DNA of 64,000 nt, taken from positions 9,521,601 through 9,585,600 of the forward strand of contig OX442324.1 in NCBI GenBank assembly GCA_949358305.1, read 5' to 3'. The notes below the pieces were generated by a model. It worked only from the letters and a program-made list of their open reading frames with translations, was not told the origin of the DNA and searched no databases. The translations under genes and the position numbers were made by a program. This document shows, piece by piece, positions 10,001 to 23,172 of this stretch. Position 1 is the first letter of the stretch; the number at the start of each line of letters is the position of its first letter. The DNA is from Strigamia acuminata. Taxonomy: Eukaryota; Arthropoda; Chilopoda; Geophilomorpha; Linotaeniidae.

Positions 10001-13000
10001 GGGTTAATTTGAGTCAAATAATTCATTCTGGGGGTTGTTTTGGGTTTTTTACAAGTGTGTTTTTGTAGTTTTTATTGGTTTCAAACATTGTCAATTCTTT
10101 ATACAAGTGTAACTTTCATTTCTCTGTATTTTGAGAACTTTGCATTGCAGCAAAGTTCATTTCTTGCCCCTTAATTATTGTGTAATTGTTGGTTTTCAAG
10201 CCCGTTTTTTAACAATAACTTTATTTGAAGTGCCTATTGTTTCAGGCACGTGCCTTTTATTGTTGAGCAATTTCTTGGGCAGTTGCGCTCCTGTTGCTAG
10301 CATTGCCGCGCGTTCTCCGCGCGCGTACTCGCGTTTCGCATCACACACATTCGGATTCGATGGCATATCGCGGCGGCACATTGTGTGGCATAGCGCGGCA
10401 CGTTGCAATTGCTAATGCTACGGTCGACGGCGATTCGCATGCGCTATCCGCTGCATCAAACCCCAAATACCGATAAAAAATCGCAGAAAACACTAATCCC
10501 GACCCAAAAACCGCCAAAATTACCCTCAACACACGCCAACAACCTTCCACCACTTAAATTACACCGGAAAAAAACAATTTCAAACCGAAAAATCAACAAA
10601 AAAGGCCAAAAAAATATTGCAAACAAAGAGAAAAGATCAATTATCGAGGCAAATCCCCACCACAAAACAACGCATCGCCGGTATACACTTAAGCGTACAG
10701 TGCACAACACTACTGTTTATTTTCAATGATCCAATAAATAAAATTTGAAACAAAGTTGAGTGGAATTGTACGTTTCTTGTATATTAAAGTTTTTATTTTG
10801 TTTGTTTACACTTAATTTTTTTTTTCCATCATAGAATGGCGACTCGATACTTTTGTAGCTCGAATTCACTTCGTAAACGTGGTCGGTGTTCATCACGCGT
10901 CAATGCGCTCGTGCAATAGTATAGGCGCGCATACGATTTGATGCGCGCAAAACTTGCAAAACTTGCACGGAATTTGGGCAATTTTTGACAAATTTCAGCA
11001 GATTTTTGCCTGTATTTGACAAATTTCAGAAGATTTTTGCCTATATTTGACAAATTTCAGAAGATTTCCTCAATCCTCAAACATTTGCTGAAATTTCTCA
11101 TAAAATTTCAAAAATTAATTGAAATTTGTCTGAAATTTGTCTGGAATTTGTCAAATATTGTCAAAAATCCGTGGAAATTTGTCAAATACTGGCAAAAATC
11201 CATGTAAATTTGTCAAAAATTGCCATAATTCGGTGCAAATTGTGTTAGATATTGGAAAAATTTATTTTAACGCTTCCAACGCGCCAGTAAATCGCGCGTG
11301 CACACGCATGGATTTTTCGTCATAGTTGGATGCGCGCAAACCTCACGTAACTTGCGCCAAAATTTGGCAATTTTTGACAAATTTCAGCAGATTTTTGCCA
11401 GTATTTGACAAATTTCCACTGATTTTTGACAATATTTGACCCAACAACTGCGCCACGTTCCAGGCGCCGGTTTAGGCATTTTAGACCCGTTTTAGACCGT
11501 TTTAGATGGCGAAAACGTTCTCTCCATCATTTTCTACCCCTGGGTGAGGTTTTCAGCGTTCATGATTGATGAAAAAGCTGTTTTCTAACTAGCTGTCCCA
11601 TTGCTAGTTTTGGCGTCAGGTTTTAGCAACCTTCCGATCCGACTCTGTCGTCTGCACGACCTCCAAGACCGTTTTAGGGTTAATTTGAGTCAAATAATTC
11701 ATTCTGGGGGTTGTTTTGGGTTTTTTACAAGTGTGTTTTTGTAGTTTTTATTGGTTTCAAACATTGTCAATTCTTTATACAAGTGTAACTTTCATTTCTC
11801 TGTATTTTGAGAACTTTGCATTGCAGCAAAGTTCATTTCTTGCCCCTTAATTATTGTGTAATTGTTGGTTTTCAAGCCCGTTTTTTAACAATAACTTTAT
11901 TTGAAGTGCCTATTGTTTCAGGCACGTGCTTCCACGTGCCTTTTATTGTTGAGCAATTTCTTGGGCAGTTGCGCTCCTGTTGCTAGCATTGCCGCGCGTT
12001 CTCCGCGCGCGTACTCGCGTTTCGCATCACACACATTCGGATTCGATGGCCTATCGCGGCGGCACATTGTGTGGCATAGCGCGGCAGGTTGCAATTGCTA
12101 ATGCTACGGTCGACGGCGATTCGCATGCGCTATCCGCTGCATCAAACCCCAAATACCGATCAAAAATCGCAGAAAACACTAATCCCGACCCAAAAACCGC
12201 CAAAATTACCCTCAACACACGCCAACAACCTTCCACCACTTAAATTACACCGGAAAAAAACAATTTCAAACCGAAAAATCAACAAAAAAGGCCAAAAAAA
12301 TATTGCAAACAAAGAGAAAAGATCAATTATCGAGGCAAATCCCCACCACAAAACAACGCATCGCCGGTATACACTTAAGCGTACAGTGCACAACACTACT
12401 GTTTATTTTCAATGATCCAATAAATAAAATTTGAAACAAAGTTGAGTGGAATTGTACGTTTCTTGTATATTAAAGTTTTTATTTTGTTTGTTTACACTTA
12501 ATTTTTTTTTTCCATCATAGAATGGCGACTCGATACTTTTGTAGCTCGAATTCACTTCGTAAACGTGGTCGGTGTTCATCACGCGTCAATGCGCTCGTGC
12601 AATAGTATAGGCGCGCATACGATTTGATGCGCGCAAAACTTGCAAAACTTGCACGGAATTTGGGCAATTTTTGACAAATTTCAGCAGATTTTTGCCTGTA
12701 TTTGACAAATTTCAGAAGATTTTTGCCTATATTTGACAAATTTCAGAAGATTTCCTCAATCCTCAAACATTTGCTGAAATTTCTCATAAAATTTCTAAAA
12801 TTAATTGAAATTTGTCTGAAATTTGTCTGGAATTTGTCAAATATTGTCAAAAATCCGTGGAAATTTGTCAAATACTGGCAAAAATCCATGTAAATTTGTC
12901 AAAAATTGCCATAATTCGGTGCAAATTGTGTTAGATATTGGAAAAATTTATTTTAACGCTTCCAACGCGCCAGTAAATCGCGCGTGCACACGCATGGATT

Positions 13001-13784
13001 TTTTGTCATAGTTGGATGCGCGCAAACCTCACGTAACTTGCGCCAAAATTTGGCAATTTTTGACAAATTTCAGCAGATTTTTGCCAGTATTTGACAAATT
13101 TCCACTGATTTTTGACAATATTTGACCCAACAACTGCGCCACGTTCCAGGCGCCGGTTTAGGCATTTTAGACCCGTTTTAGACCGTTTTAGATGGCGAAA
13201 ACGTTCTCTCCATCATTTTCTACCCCTGGGTGAGGTTTTCAGCGTTCATAATTGATGAAAAAGCTGTTTTCTAACTAGCTGTCCCATTGCTAGTTTTGGC
13301 GTCAGGTTTTAGCAACCTTCCGATCCGACTCTGTCGTCTGCACGACCTCCAAGACTGTTTTAGGGTTAATTTGAGTCAAATAATTCATTCTGGGTGTTGT
13401 TTTGGGTTTTTTACAAGTGTGTTTTTGTAGTTTTTATTGGTTTCAAACATTGTCAATTCTTTATACAAGTGTAACTTTCATTTCTCTGTATTTTGAGAAC
13501 TTTGCATTGCAGCAAAGTTCATTTCTTGCCCCTTAATTATTGTGTAATTGTTGGTTTTCAAGCCCGTTTTTTAACAATAACTTTATTTGAAGTGCCTATT
13601 GTTTCAGGCACGTGCTTCCACGTGCCTTTTATTGTTGAGCAATTTCTTGGGCAGTTGCGCTCCTGTTGCTAGCATTGCCGCGCGTTCTCCGCGCGCGTAC
13701 TCGCGCGTTTCGCATCACACACATTCGGGTTCAATGGCCTATCGCGGCGGCACATTGTGTGGCATAGCGCGGCACGTTGCAATT

Positions 13785-13833
13785 ACGTGACGTGGCACGT
13801 TGCTGTTACGTGACGCGATAGCCAGTATTTAAG
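13785..13833 (+). promoter_or_regulatory. Promoter-like element of S1 (plus)
   Basis: Two ACGTGACG motifs (13785-13792 and 13808-13815, 23 bp apart) precede a TATTTAAG box at 13826-13833. The first reads on as TGACGTGG, which matches CRE/ATF6-type bZIP sites. An ATG follows at 13861, too close to the box for a normal leader, which argues against a standard coding transcript. The element replaces the start of the next R unit exactly after GTTGCAATT. Confidence 0.5.
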
Positions 13834-13899
13834 CAGGGGATTCCATCATCGTTTACACAAATGCGCATTGCAACGTGGAGGCGCATTCGAGTCCTTTTC

Positions 13900-14580
13900 C
13901 CAAGCGTTGAAAAAGGACAAAACTCGTATTCGATTCGAAAGCGAATCGAATACGATTTTTGTCCTTTTTCAACGCAAAATTGTATTCGATTCGCTTTCGA
14001 ATCGAATACGAGTTTTGCCCTTCTTCAACGCGAAATCGTATTCGACTCGCTTTCGAGTCGAATGCGAATTTTTCCCTTCTTCAACGCGAAATCGTATTCG
14101 ACTCGTTTTCGAGTCGAGTACGAGTTTTGCCCTTCTTCAACGCGAAATCGTATTCGACTCGTTTTCGAGTCGAATACGAGTTTTGCCCTTCTTCAACGCG
14201 AAATCGTATTCGACTCGTTTTCGAGTCGAGTACGAGTTTTGCCCTTCTTCAACGCGAAATCGTATTCGACTCGTTTTCGAGTCGAGTACGAGTTTTGCCC
14301 TTCTTCAACGCGAAATCGTATTCGACTCGTTTTCGAGTCGAATACGAGTTTTGCCCTTCTTCAACGCGAAATCGTATTCGACTCGTTTTCGAGTCGAGTA
14401 CGAGTTTTGCCCTTCTTCAACGCGAAATCGTATTCGACTCGTTTTCGAGTCGAATACGAGTTTTGCCCTTCTTCAACGCGAAATCGTATTCGACTCGTTT
14501 TCGAGTCGAGTACGAGTTTTGCCCTTCTTCAACGCGAAATCGTATTCGACTCGTTTTCGAGTCGAATACGAGATAGTCGA
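13900..14580 (+). repeat. S1: 56-bp hairpin satellite, type A
   Basis: About eleven head-to-tail 56-bp units run from about 13969. They are preceded by one foldback unit (about 13905-13975) whose two halves nearly mirror each other. Each unit contains CGTATTCGACTCG, a TTTT loop and CGAGTCGAATACG, then GAGTTTTGCCCTTCTTCAACGCGAAA. The right arm alternates between an exact match and AGTACG, which leaves a G.U pair in plus-strand RNA. No plus frame contains a stop, so all three frames are open for hundreds of bases (for example 13861-14583), each translating to a 56-residue repeat rich in R, S and F. I regard these as by-products. Confidence 0.9.
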
Positions 14581-15678
14581 TGACCCGTTCCCGGACTTTG
14601 ACTCGTACGACTCGTATTCGAGATGTATTCGAGATGTATTCGAGATGTATTCGAATCGTATTCGAGTCGCATTCGAGATGGTCGATGATTTCCACTCGCT
14701 CGTATACGCGTTGTATACGAGCTCGTATTTTGATCGTAATCGTAAACGAATCGTTTACAAGTCGTATACAAGTTGTATACGACGTGTATACACCTCGTAT
14801 ACGAACGAAGTTTGTGAAAACACAATTTCCAAATAAGACGTATGTGACTACTATGTGTTTTCATGTCGTAGTAAGTATCCGGTGGATTTTCCAAACTTCG
14901 TTCGTATACGAGGTGTATACACGTCGTATACAACTTGTATACGACTTGTAAACGATTCGTTTACGATTACGATCAAAATACGAGCTCGTATACAACGCGT
15001 ATACGAGCGAGTGGAAATCATCGACCATCTCGAATGCGACTCGAATACGATTCGAATACATCTCGAATACATCTCGAATACGAGTCGTATACGAGATGGT
15101 CGATTTTTGTTTCCCGGACTTTGATTCGTATTCGAGTTGTTACGAGTTCGTATTTTGATCGTATTCGTATTCGAATCGAATTCGAATCGTATTCGAATCG
15201 AATACGAATCGAATTCGAGTCGTATTCGAGATGGTCGATGATTTCCACTCGCTCGTATACGCGTTGTATACGAGCTCGTATTTTGATCGTAATCGTAAAC
15301 GAATCGTTTACAAGTCGTATACAAGTTGTATACGACGTGTATACACCTCGTATACGAACGAAGTTTGTGAAAACACAATTTCCAAATAAGACGTATGTGA
15401 CTACTATGTGTTTTCATGTCGTAGTAAGTATCCGGTGGATTTTCCAAACTTCGTTCGTATACGAGGTGTATACACGTCGTATACAACTTGTATACGACTT
15501 GTAAACGATTCGTTTACGATTACGATCAAAATACGAGCTCGTATACAACGCGTATACGAGCGAGTGGAAATCATCGACCATCTCGAATGCGACTCGAATA
15601 CGATTCGAATACATCTCGAATACATCTCGAATACATCTCGAATACGAGTCGTACGAGTCAAAGTCCGGGAACGGGTCA
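14581..15678. repeat. X1: two palindromic modules at the first polarity switch
   Basis: Two modules of about 549 bp spacing have arms built from TCGTATTCGA, GTATACGAG and GTAAACGAATCG motifs. The arms fold around 77-79 bp loops at about 14812-14893 and 15361-15443. Both loops lie in the same orientation, so the modules are tandem duplicates rather than mirror images. Outside X1 the S and R blocks mirror each other about 15129.5. No coding content is recognised. Confidence 0.85.
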
Positions 15679-16359
15679 TCGACTATCTCGTATTCGACTC
15701 GAAAACGAGTCGAATACGATTTCGCGTTGAAGAAGGGCAAAACTCGTACTCGACTCGAAAACGAGTCGAATACGATTTCGCGTTGAAGAAGGGCAAAACT
15801 CGTATTCGACTCGAAAACGAGTCGAATACGATTTCGCGTTGAAGAAGGGCAAAACTCGTACTCGACTCGAAAACGAGTCGAATACGATTTCGCGTTGAAG
15901 AAGGGCAAAACTCGTATTCGACTCGAAAACGAGTCGAATACGATTTCGCGTTGAAGAAGGGCAAAACTCGTACTCGACTCGAAAACGAGTCGAATACGAT
16001 TTCGCGTTGAAGAAGGGCAAAACTCGTACTCGACTCGAAAACGAGTCGAATACGATTTCGCGTTGAAGAAGGGCAAAACTCGTATTCGACTCGAAAACGA
16101 GTCGAATACGATTTCGCGTTGAAGAAGGGCAAAACTCGTACTCGACTCGAAAACGAGTCGAATACGATTTCGCGTTGAAGAAGGGAAAAATTCGCATTCG
16201 ACTCGAAAGCGAGTCGAATACGATTTCGCGTTGAAGAAGGGCAAAACTCGTATTCGATTCGAAAGCGAATCGAATACAATTTTGCGTTGAAAAAGGACAA
16301 AAATCGTATTCGATTCGCTTTCGAATCGAATACGAGTTTTGTCCTTTTTCAACGCTTGG
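15679..16359 (-). repeat. S1 inverted partner: 56-bp satellite, type A
   Basis: Reverse complement of 13900-14580 (positions sum to 30259). The longest frames on the two arms translate identically (240 residues at 13861-14583 and on the minus strand at 15676-16398), showing that the order of unit variants is preserved in the mirror copy. Confidence 0.9.
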
Positions 16360-16425
16360 GAAAAGGACTCGAATGCGCCTCCACGTTGCAATGCGCATTT
16401 GTGTAAACGATGATGGAATCCCCTG

Positions 16426-16474
16426 CTTAAATACTGGCTATCGCGTCACGTAACAGCAACGTGCCACGTCACGT
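16426..16474 (-). promoter_or_regulatory. Promoter-like element of S1 partner (minus)
   Basis: Mirror copy of 13785-13833, with the TATA-like box at 16426-16433 on the minus strand. It points inward toward X1, so the pair is convergent across the palindrome. Confidence 0.5.
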
Positions 16475-19400
16475 AATTGCAACGTGCCGCGCTATGCCAC
16501 ACAATGTGCCGCCGCGATAGGCCATTGAACCCGAATGTGTGTGATGCGAAACGCGCGAGTACGCGCGCGGAGAACGCGCGGCAATGCTAGCAACAGGAGC
16601 GCAACTGCCCAAGAAATTGCTCAACAATAAAAGGCACGTGGAAGCACGTGCCTGAAACAATAGGCACTTCAAATAAAGTTATTGTTAAAAAACGGGCTTG
16701 AAAACCAACAATTACACAATAATTAAGGGGCAAGAAATGAACTTTGCTGCAATGCAAAGTTCTCAAAATACAGAGAAATGAAAGTTACACTTGTATAAAG
16801 AATTGACAATGTTTGAAACCAATAAAAACTACAAAAACACACTTGTAAAAAACCCAAAACAACACCCAGAATGAATTATTTGACTCAAATTAACCCTAAA
16901 ACAGTCTTGGAGGTCGTGCAGACGACAGAGTCGGATCGGAAGGTTGCTAAAACCTGACGCCAAAACTAGCAATGGGACAGCTAGTTAGAAAACAGCTTTT
17001 TCATCAATTATGAACGCTGAAAACCTCACCCAGGGGTAGAAAATGATGGAGAGAACGTTTTCGCCATCTAAAACGGTCTAAAACGGGTCTAAAATGCCTA
17101 AACCGGCGCCTGGAACGTGGCGCAGTTGTTGGGTCAAATATTGTCAAAAATCAGTGGAAATTTGTCAAATACTGGCAAAAATCTGCTGAAATTTGTCAAA
17201 AATTGCCAAATTTTGGCGCAAGTTACGTGAGGTTTGCGCGCATCCAACTATGACAAAAAATCCATGCGTGTGCACGCGCGATTTACTGGCGCGTTGGAAG
17301 CGTTAAAATAAATTTTTCCAATATCTAACACAATTTGCACCGAATTATGGCAATTTTTGACAAATTTACATGGATTTTTGCCAGTATTTGACAAATTTCC
17401 ACGGATTTTTGACAATATTTGACAAATTCCAGACAAATTTCAGACAAATTTCAATTAATTTTAGAAATTTTATGAGAAATTTCAGCAAATGTTTGAGGAT
17501 TGAGGAAATCTTCTGAAATTTGTCAAATATAGGCAAAAATCTTCTGAAATTTGTCAAATACAGGCAAAAATCTGCTGAAATTTGTCAAAAATTGCCCAAA
17601 TTCCGTGCAAGTTTTGCAAGTTTTGCGCGCATCAAATCGTATGCGCGCCTATACTATTGCACGAGCGCATTGACGCGTGATGAACACCGACCACGTTTAC
17701 GAAGTGAATTCGAGCTACAAAAGTATCGAGTCGCCATTCTATGATGGAAAAAAAAAATTAAGTGTAAACAAACAAAATAAAAACTTTAATATACAAGAAA
17801 CGTACAATTCCACTCAACTTTGTTTCAAATTTTATTTATTGGATCATTGAAAATAAACAGTAGTGTTGTGCACTGTACGCTTAAGTGTATACCGGCGATG
17901 CGTTGTTTTGTGGTGGGGATTTGCCTCGATAATTGATCTTTTCTCTTTGTTTGCAATATTTTTTTGGCCTTTTTTGTTGATTTTTCGGTTTGAAATTGTT
18001 TTTTTCCGGTGTAATTTAAGTGGTGGAAGGTTGTTGGCGTGTGTTGAGGGTAATTTTGGCGGTTTTTGGGTCGGGATTAGTGTTTTCTGCGATTTTTGAT
18101 CGGTATTTGGGGTTTGATGCAGCGGATAGCGCATGCGAATCGCCGTCGACCGTAGCATTAGCAATTGCAACCTGCCGCGCTATGCCACACAATGTGCCGC
18201 CGCGATAGGCCATCGAATCCGAATGTGTGTGATGCGAAACGCGAGTACGCGCGCGGAGAACGCGCGGCAATGCTAGCAACAGGAGCGCAACTGCCCAAGA
18301 AATTGCTCAACAATAAAAGGCACGTGCCTGAAACAATAGGCACTTCAAATAAAGTTATTGTTAAAAAACGGGCTTGAAAACCAACAATTACACAATAATT
18401 AAGGGGCAAGAAATGAACTTTGCTGCAATGCAAAGTTCTCAAAATACAGAGAAATGAAAGTTACACTTGTATAAAGAATTGACAATGTTTGAAACCAATA
18501 AAAACTACAAAAACACACTTGTAAAAAACCCAAAACAACCCCCAGAATGAATTATTTGACTCAAATTAACCCTAAAACGGTCTTGGAGGTCGTGCAGACG
18601 ACAGAGTCGGATCGGAAGGTTGCTAAAACCTGACGCCAAAACTAGCAATGGGACAGCTAGTTAGAAAACAGCTTTTTCATCAATCATGAACGCTGAAAAC
18701 CTCACCCAGGGGTAGAAAATGATGGAGAGAACGTTTTCGCCATCTAAAACGGTCTAAAACGGGTCTAAAATGCCTAAACCGGCGCCTGGAACGTGGCGCA
18801 GTTGTTGGGTCAAATATTGTCAAAAATCAGTGGAAATTTGTCAAATACTGGCAAAAATCTGCTGAAATTTGTCAAAAATTGCCAAATTTTGGCGCAAGTT
18901 ACGTGAGGTTTGCGCGCATCCAACTATGACGAAAAATCCATGCGTGTGCACGCGCGATTTACTGGCGCGTTGGAAGCGTTAAAATAAATTTTTCCAATAT
19001 CTAACACAATTTGCACCGAATTATGGCAATTTTTGACAAATTTACATGGATTTTTGCCAGTATTTGACAAATTTCCACGGATTTTTGACAATATTTGACA
19101 AATTCCAGACAAATTTCAGACAAATTTCAATTAATTTTTGAAATTTTATGAGAAATTTCAGCAAATGTTTGAGGATTGAGGAAATCTTCTGAAATTTGTC
19201 AAATATAGGCAAAAATCTTCTGAAATTTGTCAAATACAGGCAAAAATCTGCTGAAATTTGTCAAAAATTGCCCAAATTCCGTGCAAGTTTTGCAAGTTTT
19301 GCGCGCATCAAATCGTATGCGCGCCTATACTATTGCACGAGCGCATTGACGCGTGATGAACACCGACCACGTTTACGAAGTGAATTCGAGCTACAAAAGT

Positions 19401-22400
19401 ATCGAGTCGCCATTCTATGATGGAAAAAAAAAATTAAGTGTAAACAAACAAAATAAAAACTTTAATATACAAGAAACGTACAATTCCACTCAACTTTGTT
19501 TCAAATTTTATTTATTGGATCATTGAAAATAAACAGTAGTGTTGTGCACTGTACGCTTAAGTGTATACCGGCGATGCGTTGTTTTGTGGTGGGGATTTGC
19601 CTCGATAATTGATCTTTTCTCTTTGTTTGCAATATTTTTTTGGCCTTTTTTGTTGATTTTTCGGTTTGAAATTGTTTTTTTCCGGTGTAATTTAAGTGGT
19701 GGAAGGTTGTTGGCGTGTGTTGAGGGTAATTTTGGCGGTTTTTGGGTCGGGATTAGTGTTTTCTGCGATTTTTTATCGGTATTTGGGGTTTGATGCAGCG
19801 GATAGCGCATGCGAATCGCCGTCGACCGTAGCATTAGCAATTGCAACGTGCCGCGCTATGCCACACAATGTGCCGCCGCGATATGCCATCGAATCCGAAT
19901 GTGTGTGATGCGAAACGCGAGTACGCGCGCGGAGAACGCGCGGCAATGCTAGCAACAGGAGCGCAACTGCCCAAGAAATTGCTCAACAATAAAAGGCACG
20001 TGCCTGAAACAATAGGCACTTCAAATAAAGTTATTGTTAAAAAACGGGCTTGAAAACCAACAATTACACAATAATTAAGGGGCAAGAAATGAACTTTGCT
20101 GCAATGCAAAGTTCTCAAAATACAGAGAAATGAAAGTTACACTTGTATAAAGAATTGACAATGTTTGAAACCAATAAAAACTACAAAAACACACTTGTAA
20201 AAAACCCAAAACAACCCCCAGAATGAATTATTTGACTCAAATTAACCCTAAAACGGTCTTGGAGGTCGTGCAGACGACAGAGTCGGATCGGAAGGTTGCT
20301 AAAACCTGACGCCAAAACTAGCAATGGGACAGCTAGTTAGAAAACAGCTTTTTCATCAATCATGAACGCTGAAAACCTCACCCAGGGGTAGAAAATGATG
20401 GAGAGAACGTTTTCGCCATCTAAAACGGTCTAAAACGGGTCTAAAATGCCTAAACCGGCGCCTGGAACGTGGCGCAGTTGTTGGGTCAAATATTGTCAAA
20501 AATCAGTGGAAATTTGTCAAATACTGGCAAAAATCTGCTGAAATTTGTCAAAAATTGCCAAATTTTGGCGCAAGTTACGTGAGGTTTGCGCGCATCCAAC
20601 TATGACGAAAAATCCATGCGTGTGCACGCGCGATTTACTGGCGCGTTGGAAGCGTTAAAATAAATTTTTCCAATATCTAACACAATTTGCACCGAATTAT
20701 GGCAATTTTTGACAAATTTACATGGATTTTTGCCAGTATTTGACAAATTTCCACGGATTTTTGACAATATTTGACAAATTCCAGACAAATTTCAGACAAA
20801 TTTCAATTAATTTTTGAAATTTTATGAGAAATTTCAGCAAATGTTTGAGGATTGAGGAAATCTTCTGAAATTTGTCAAATATAGGCAAAAATCTTCTGAA
20901 ATTTGTCAAATACAGGCAAAAATCTGCTGAAATTTGTCAAAAATTGCCCAAATTCCGTGCAAGTTTTGCAAGTTTTGCGCGCATCAAATCGTATGCGCGC
21001 CTATACTATTGCACGAGCGCATTGACGCGTGATGAACACCGACCACGTTTACGAAGTGAATTCGAGCTACAAAAGTATCGAGTCGCCATTCTATGATGGA
21101 AAAAAAAAATTAAGTGTAAACAAACAAAATAAAAACTTTAATATACAAGAAACGTACAATTCCACTCAACTTTGTTTCAAATTTTATTTATTGGATCATT
21201 GAAAATAAACAGTAGTGTTGTGCACTGTACGCTTAAGTGTATACCGGCGATGCGTTGTTTTGTGGTGGGGATTTGCCTCGATAATTGATCTTTTCTCTTT
21301 GTTTGCAATATTTTTTTGGCCTTTTTTGTTGATTTTTCGGTTTGAAATTGTTTTTTTCCGGTGTAATTTAAGTGGTGGAAGGTTGTTGGCGTGTGTTGAG
21401 GGTAATTTTGGCGGTTTTTGGGTCGGGATTTGGGGTTTGATGCAGCGGATAGCGCATGCGAATCGCCGTCGACCGTAGCATTAGCAATTGCAACGTGCCG
21501 CGCTATGCCACACAATGTGCCGCCGCGATAGGCCATCGAATCCGAATGTGTGTGATGCGAAACGCGAGTACGCGCGCGGAGAACGCGCGGCAATGCTAGC
21601 AACAGGAGCGCAACTGCCCAAGAAATTGCTCAACAATAAAAGGCACGTGGAAGCACGTGCCTGAAACAATAGGCACTTCAAATAAAGTTATTGTTAAAAA
21701 ACGGGCTTGAAAACCAACAATTACACAATAATTAAGGGGCAAGAAATGAACTTTGCTGCAATGCAAAGTTCTCAAAATACAGAGAAATGAAAGTTACACT
21801 TGTATAAAGAATTGACAATGTTTGAAACCAATAAAAACTACAAAAACACACTTGTAAAAAACCCAAAACAACCCCCAGAATGAATTATTTGACTCAAATT
21901 AACCCTAAAACGGTCTTGGAGGTCGTGCAGACGACAGAGAACGGATCGGAAGGTTGCTAAAACCTGACGCCAAAACTAGCAATGGGACAGCTAGTTAGAA
22001 AACAGCTTTTTCATCAATCATGAACGCTGAAAACCTCACCCAGGGGTAGAAAATGATGGAGAGAACGTTTTCGCCATCTAAAACGGTCTAAAACGGGTCT
22101 AAAATGCCTAAACCGGCGCCTGGAACGTGGCGCAGTTGTTGGGTCAAATATTGTCAAAAATCAGTGGAAATTTGTCAAATACTGGCAAAAATCTGCTGAA
22201 ATTTGTCCAAAATTGCCAAATTTTGGCGCAAGTTACGTGAGGTTTGCGCGCATCCAACTATGACGAAAAATCCATGCGTGTGCACGCGCGATTTACTGGC
22301 GCGTTGGAAGCGTTAAAATAAATTTTTCCAATATCTAACACAATTTGCACCGAATTATGGCAATTTTTGACAAATTTACATGGATTTTTGCCAGTATTTG

Positions 22401-23172
22401 ACAAATTTCCACGGATTTTTGACAATATTTGACAAATTCCAGACAAATTTCAGACAAATTTCAATTAATTTTAGAAATTTTATGAGAAATTTCAGCAAAT
22501 GTTTGAGGATTGAGGAAATCTTCTGAAATTTGTCAAATATAGGCAAAAATCTTCTGAAATTTGTCAAATACAGGCAAAAATCTGCTGAAATTTGTCAAAA
22601 ATTGCCCAAATTCCGTGCAAGTTTTGCAAGTTTTGCGCGCATCAAATCGTATGCGCGCCTATACTATTGCACGAGCGCATTGACGCGTGATGAACACCGA
22701 CCACGTTTACGAAGTGAATTCGAGCTACAAAAGTATCGAGTCGCCATTCTATGATGGAAAAAAAAAATTAAGTGTAAACAAACAAAATAAAAACTTTAAT
22801 ATACAAGAAACGTACAATTCCACTCAACTTTGTTTCAAATTTTATTTATTGGATCATTGAAAATAAACAGTAGTGTTGTGCACTGTACGCTTAAGTGTAT
22901 ACCGGCGATGCGTTGTTTTGTGGTGGGGATTTGCCTCGATAATTGATCTTTTCTCTTTGTTTGCAATATTTTTTTGGCCTTTTTTGTTGATTTTTCGGTT
23001 TGAAATTGTTTTTTTCCGGTGTAATTTAAGTGGTGGAAGGTTGTTGGCGTGTGTTGAGGGTAATTTTGGCGGTTTTTGGGTCGGGATTAGTGTTTTCTGC
23101 GATTTTTTATCGGTATTTGGGGTTTGATGCAGCGGATAGCGCATGCGAATCGCCGTCGACCGTAGCATTAGC
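16475..23172 (-). repeat. R array 2: four units, minus polarity
   Basis: Units are 16475-18162, 18163-19838, 19839-21485 (the 29-bp deletion unit) and 21486-23172. Read from F, the tail variants match units 1, 2, 3 and 7 of the array at 48884-60629. Relative to array 1 it has two fewer units. The F-proximal pair matches array 1 at the variants I compared, including GGCAATTTTGGAC and the extra base in CCGTTCTCTG. Confidence 0.92.

Larger units (their letters stand above)
3715..13784 (+). repeat. R array 1: six tandem units
   Basis: Unit boundaries, taken at GCTAATGCTACGG, are 3715-5401, 5402-7048, 7049-8734, 8735-10410, 10411-12096 and 12097-13784. In unit 1 the order is a CG-rich start, an A-rich tract ending in AATAAATAAA near 4038 (possible polyadenylation signal), a T-tract near 4120, an inverted minisatellite of roughly 31-bp TTTGACAAATTTCAG motifs (4270-4540), a second minisatellite patch (about 4670-4745), GTTTTAGACC repeats (about 4770-4810), a CACGTG hairpin (5225-5246) and a CGCG-rich end. 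All unit ORFs are short, lack domains and recur on both strands in shadow frames, so no gene is called. Units differ by a 10-bp indel, a 29-bp deletion and scattered substitutions. Confidence 0.92.

Noticed and set aside
13969-14580. CRISPR-like array (regular spacing, palindromic repeats)
   Set aside because: Units are contiguous 56-mers with no unique spacers, there are no cas genes, and the setting is eukaryotic satellite DNA.
13868-14836. 322-codon frame through S1 into X1
   Set aside because: It starts at TTG, overlaps two other open frames in the same 56-bp array and consists of a 56-residue repeat. It is explained by the lack of stops in the unit.
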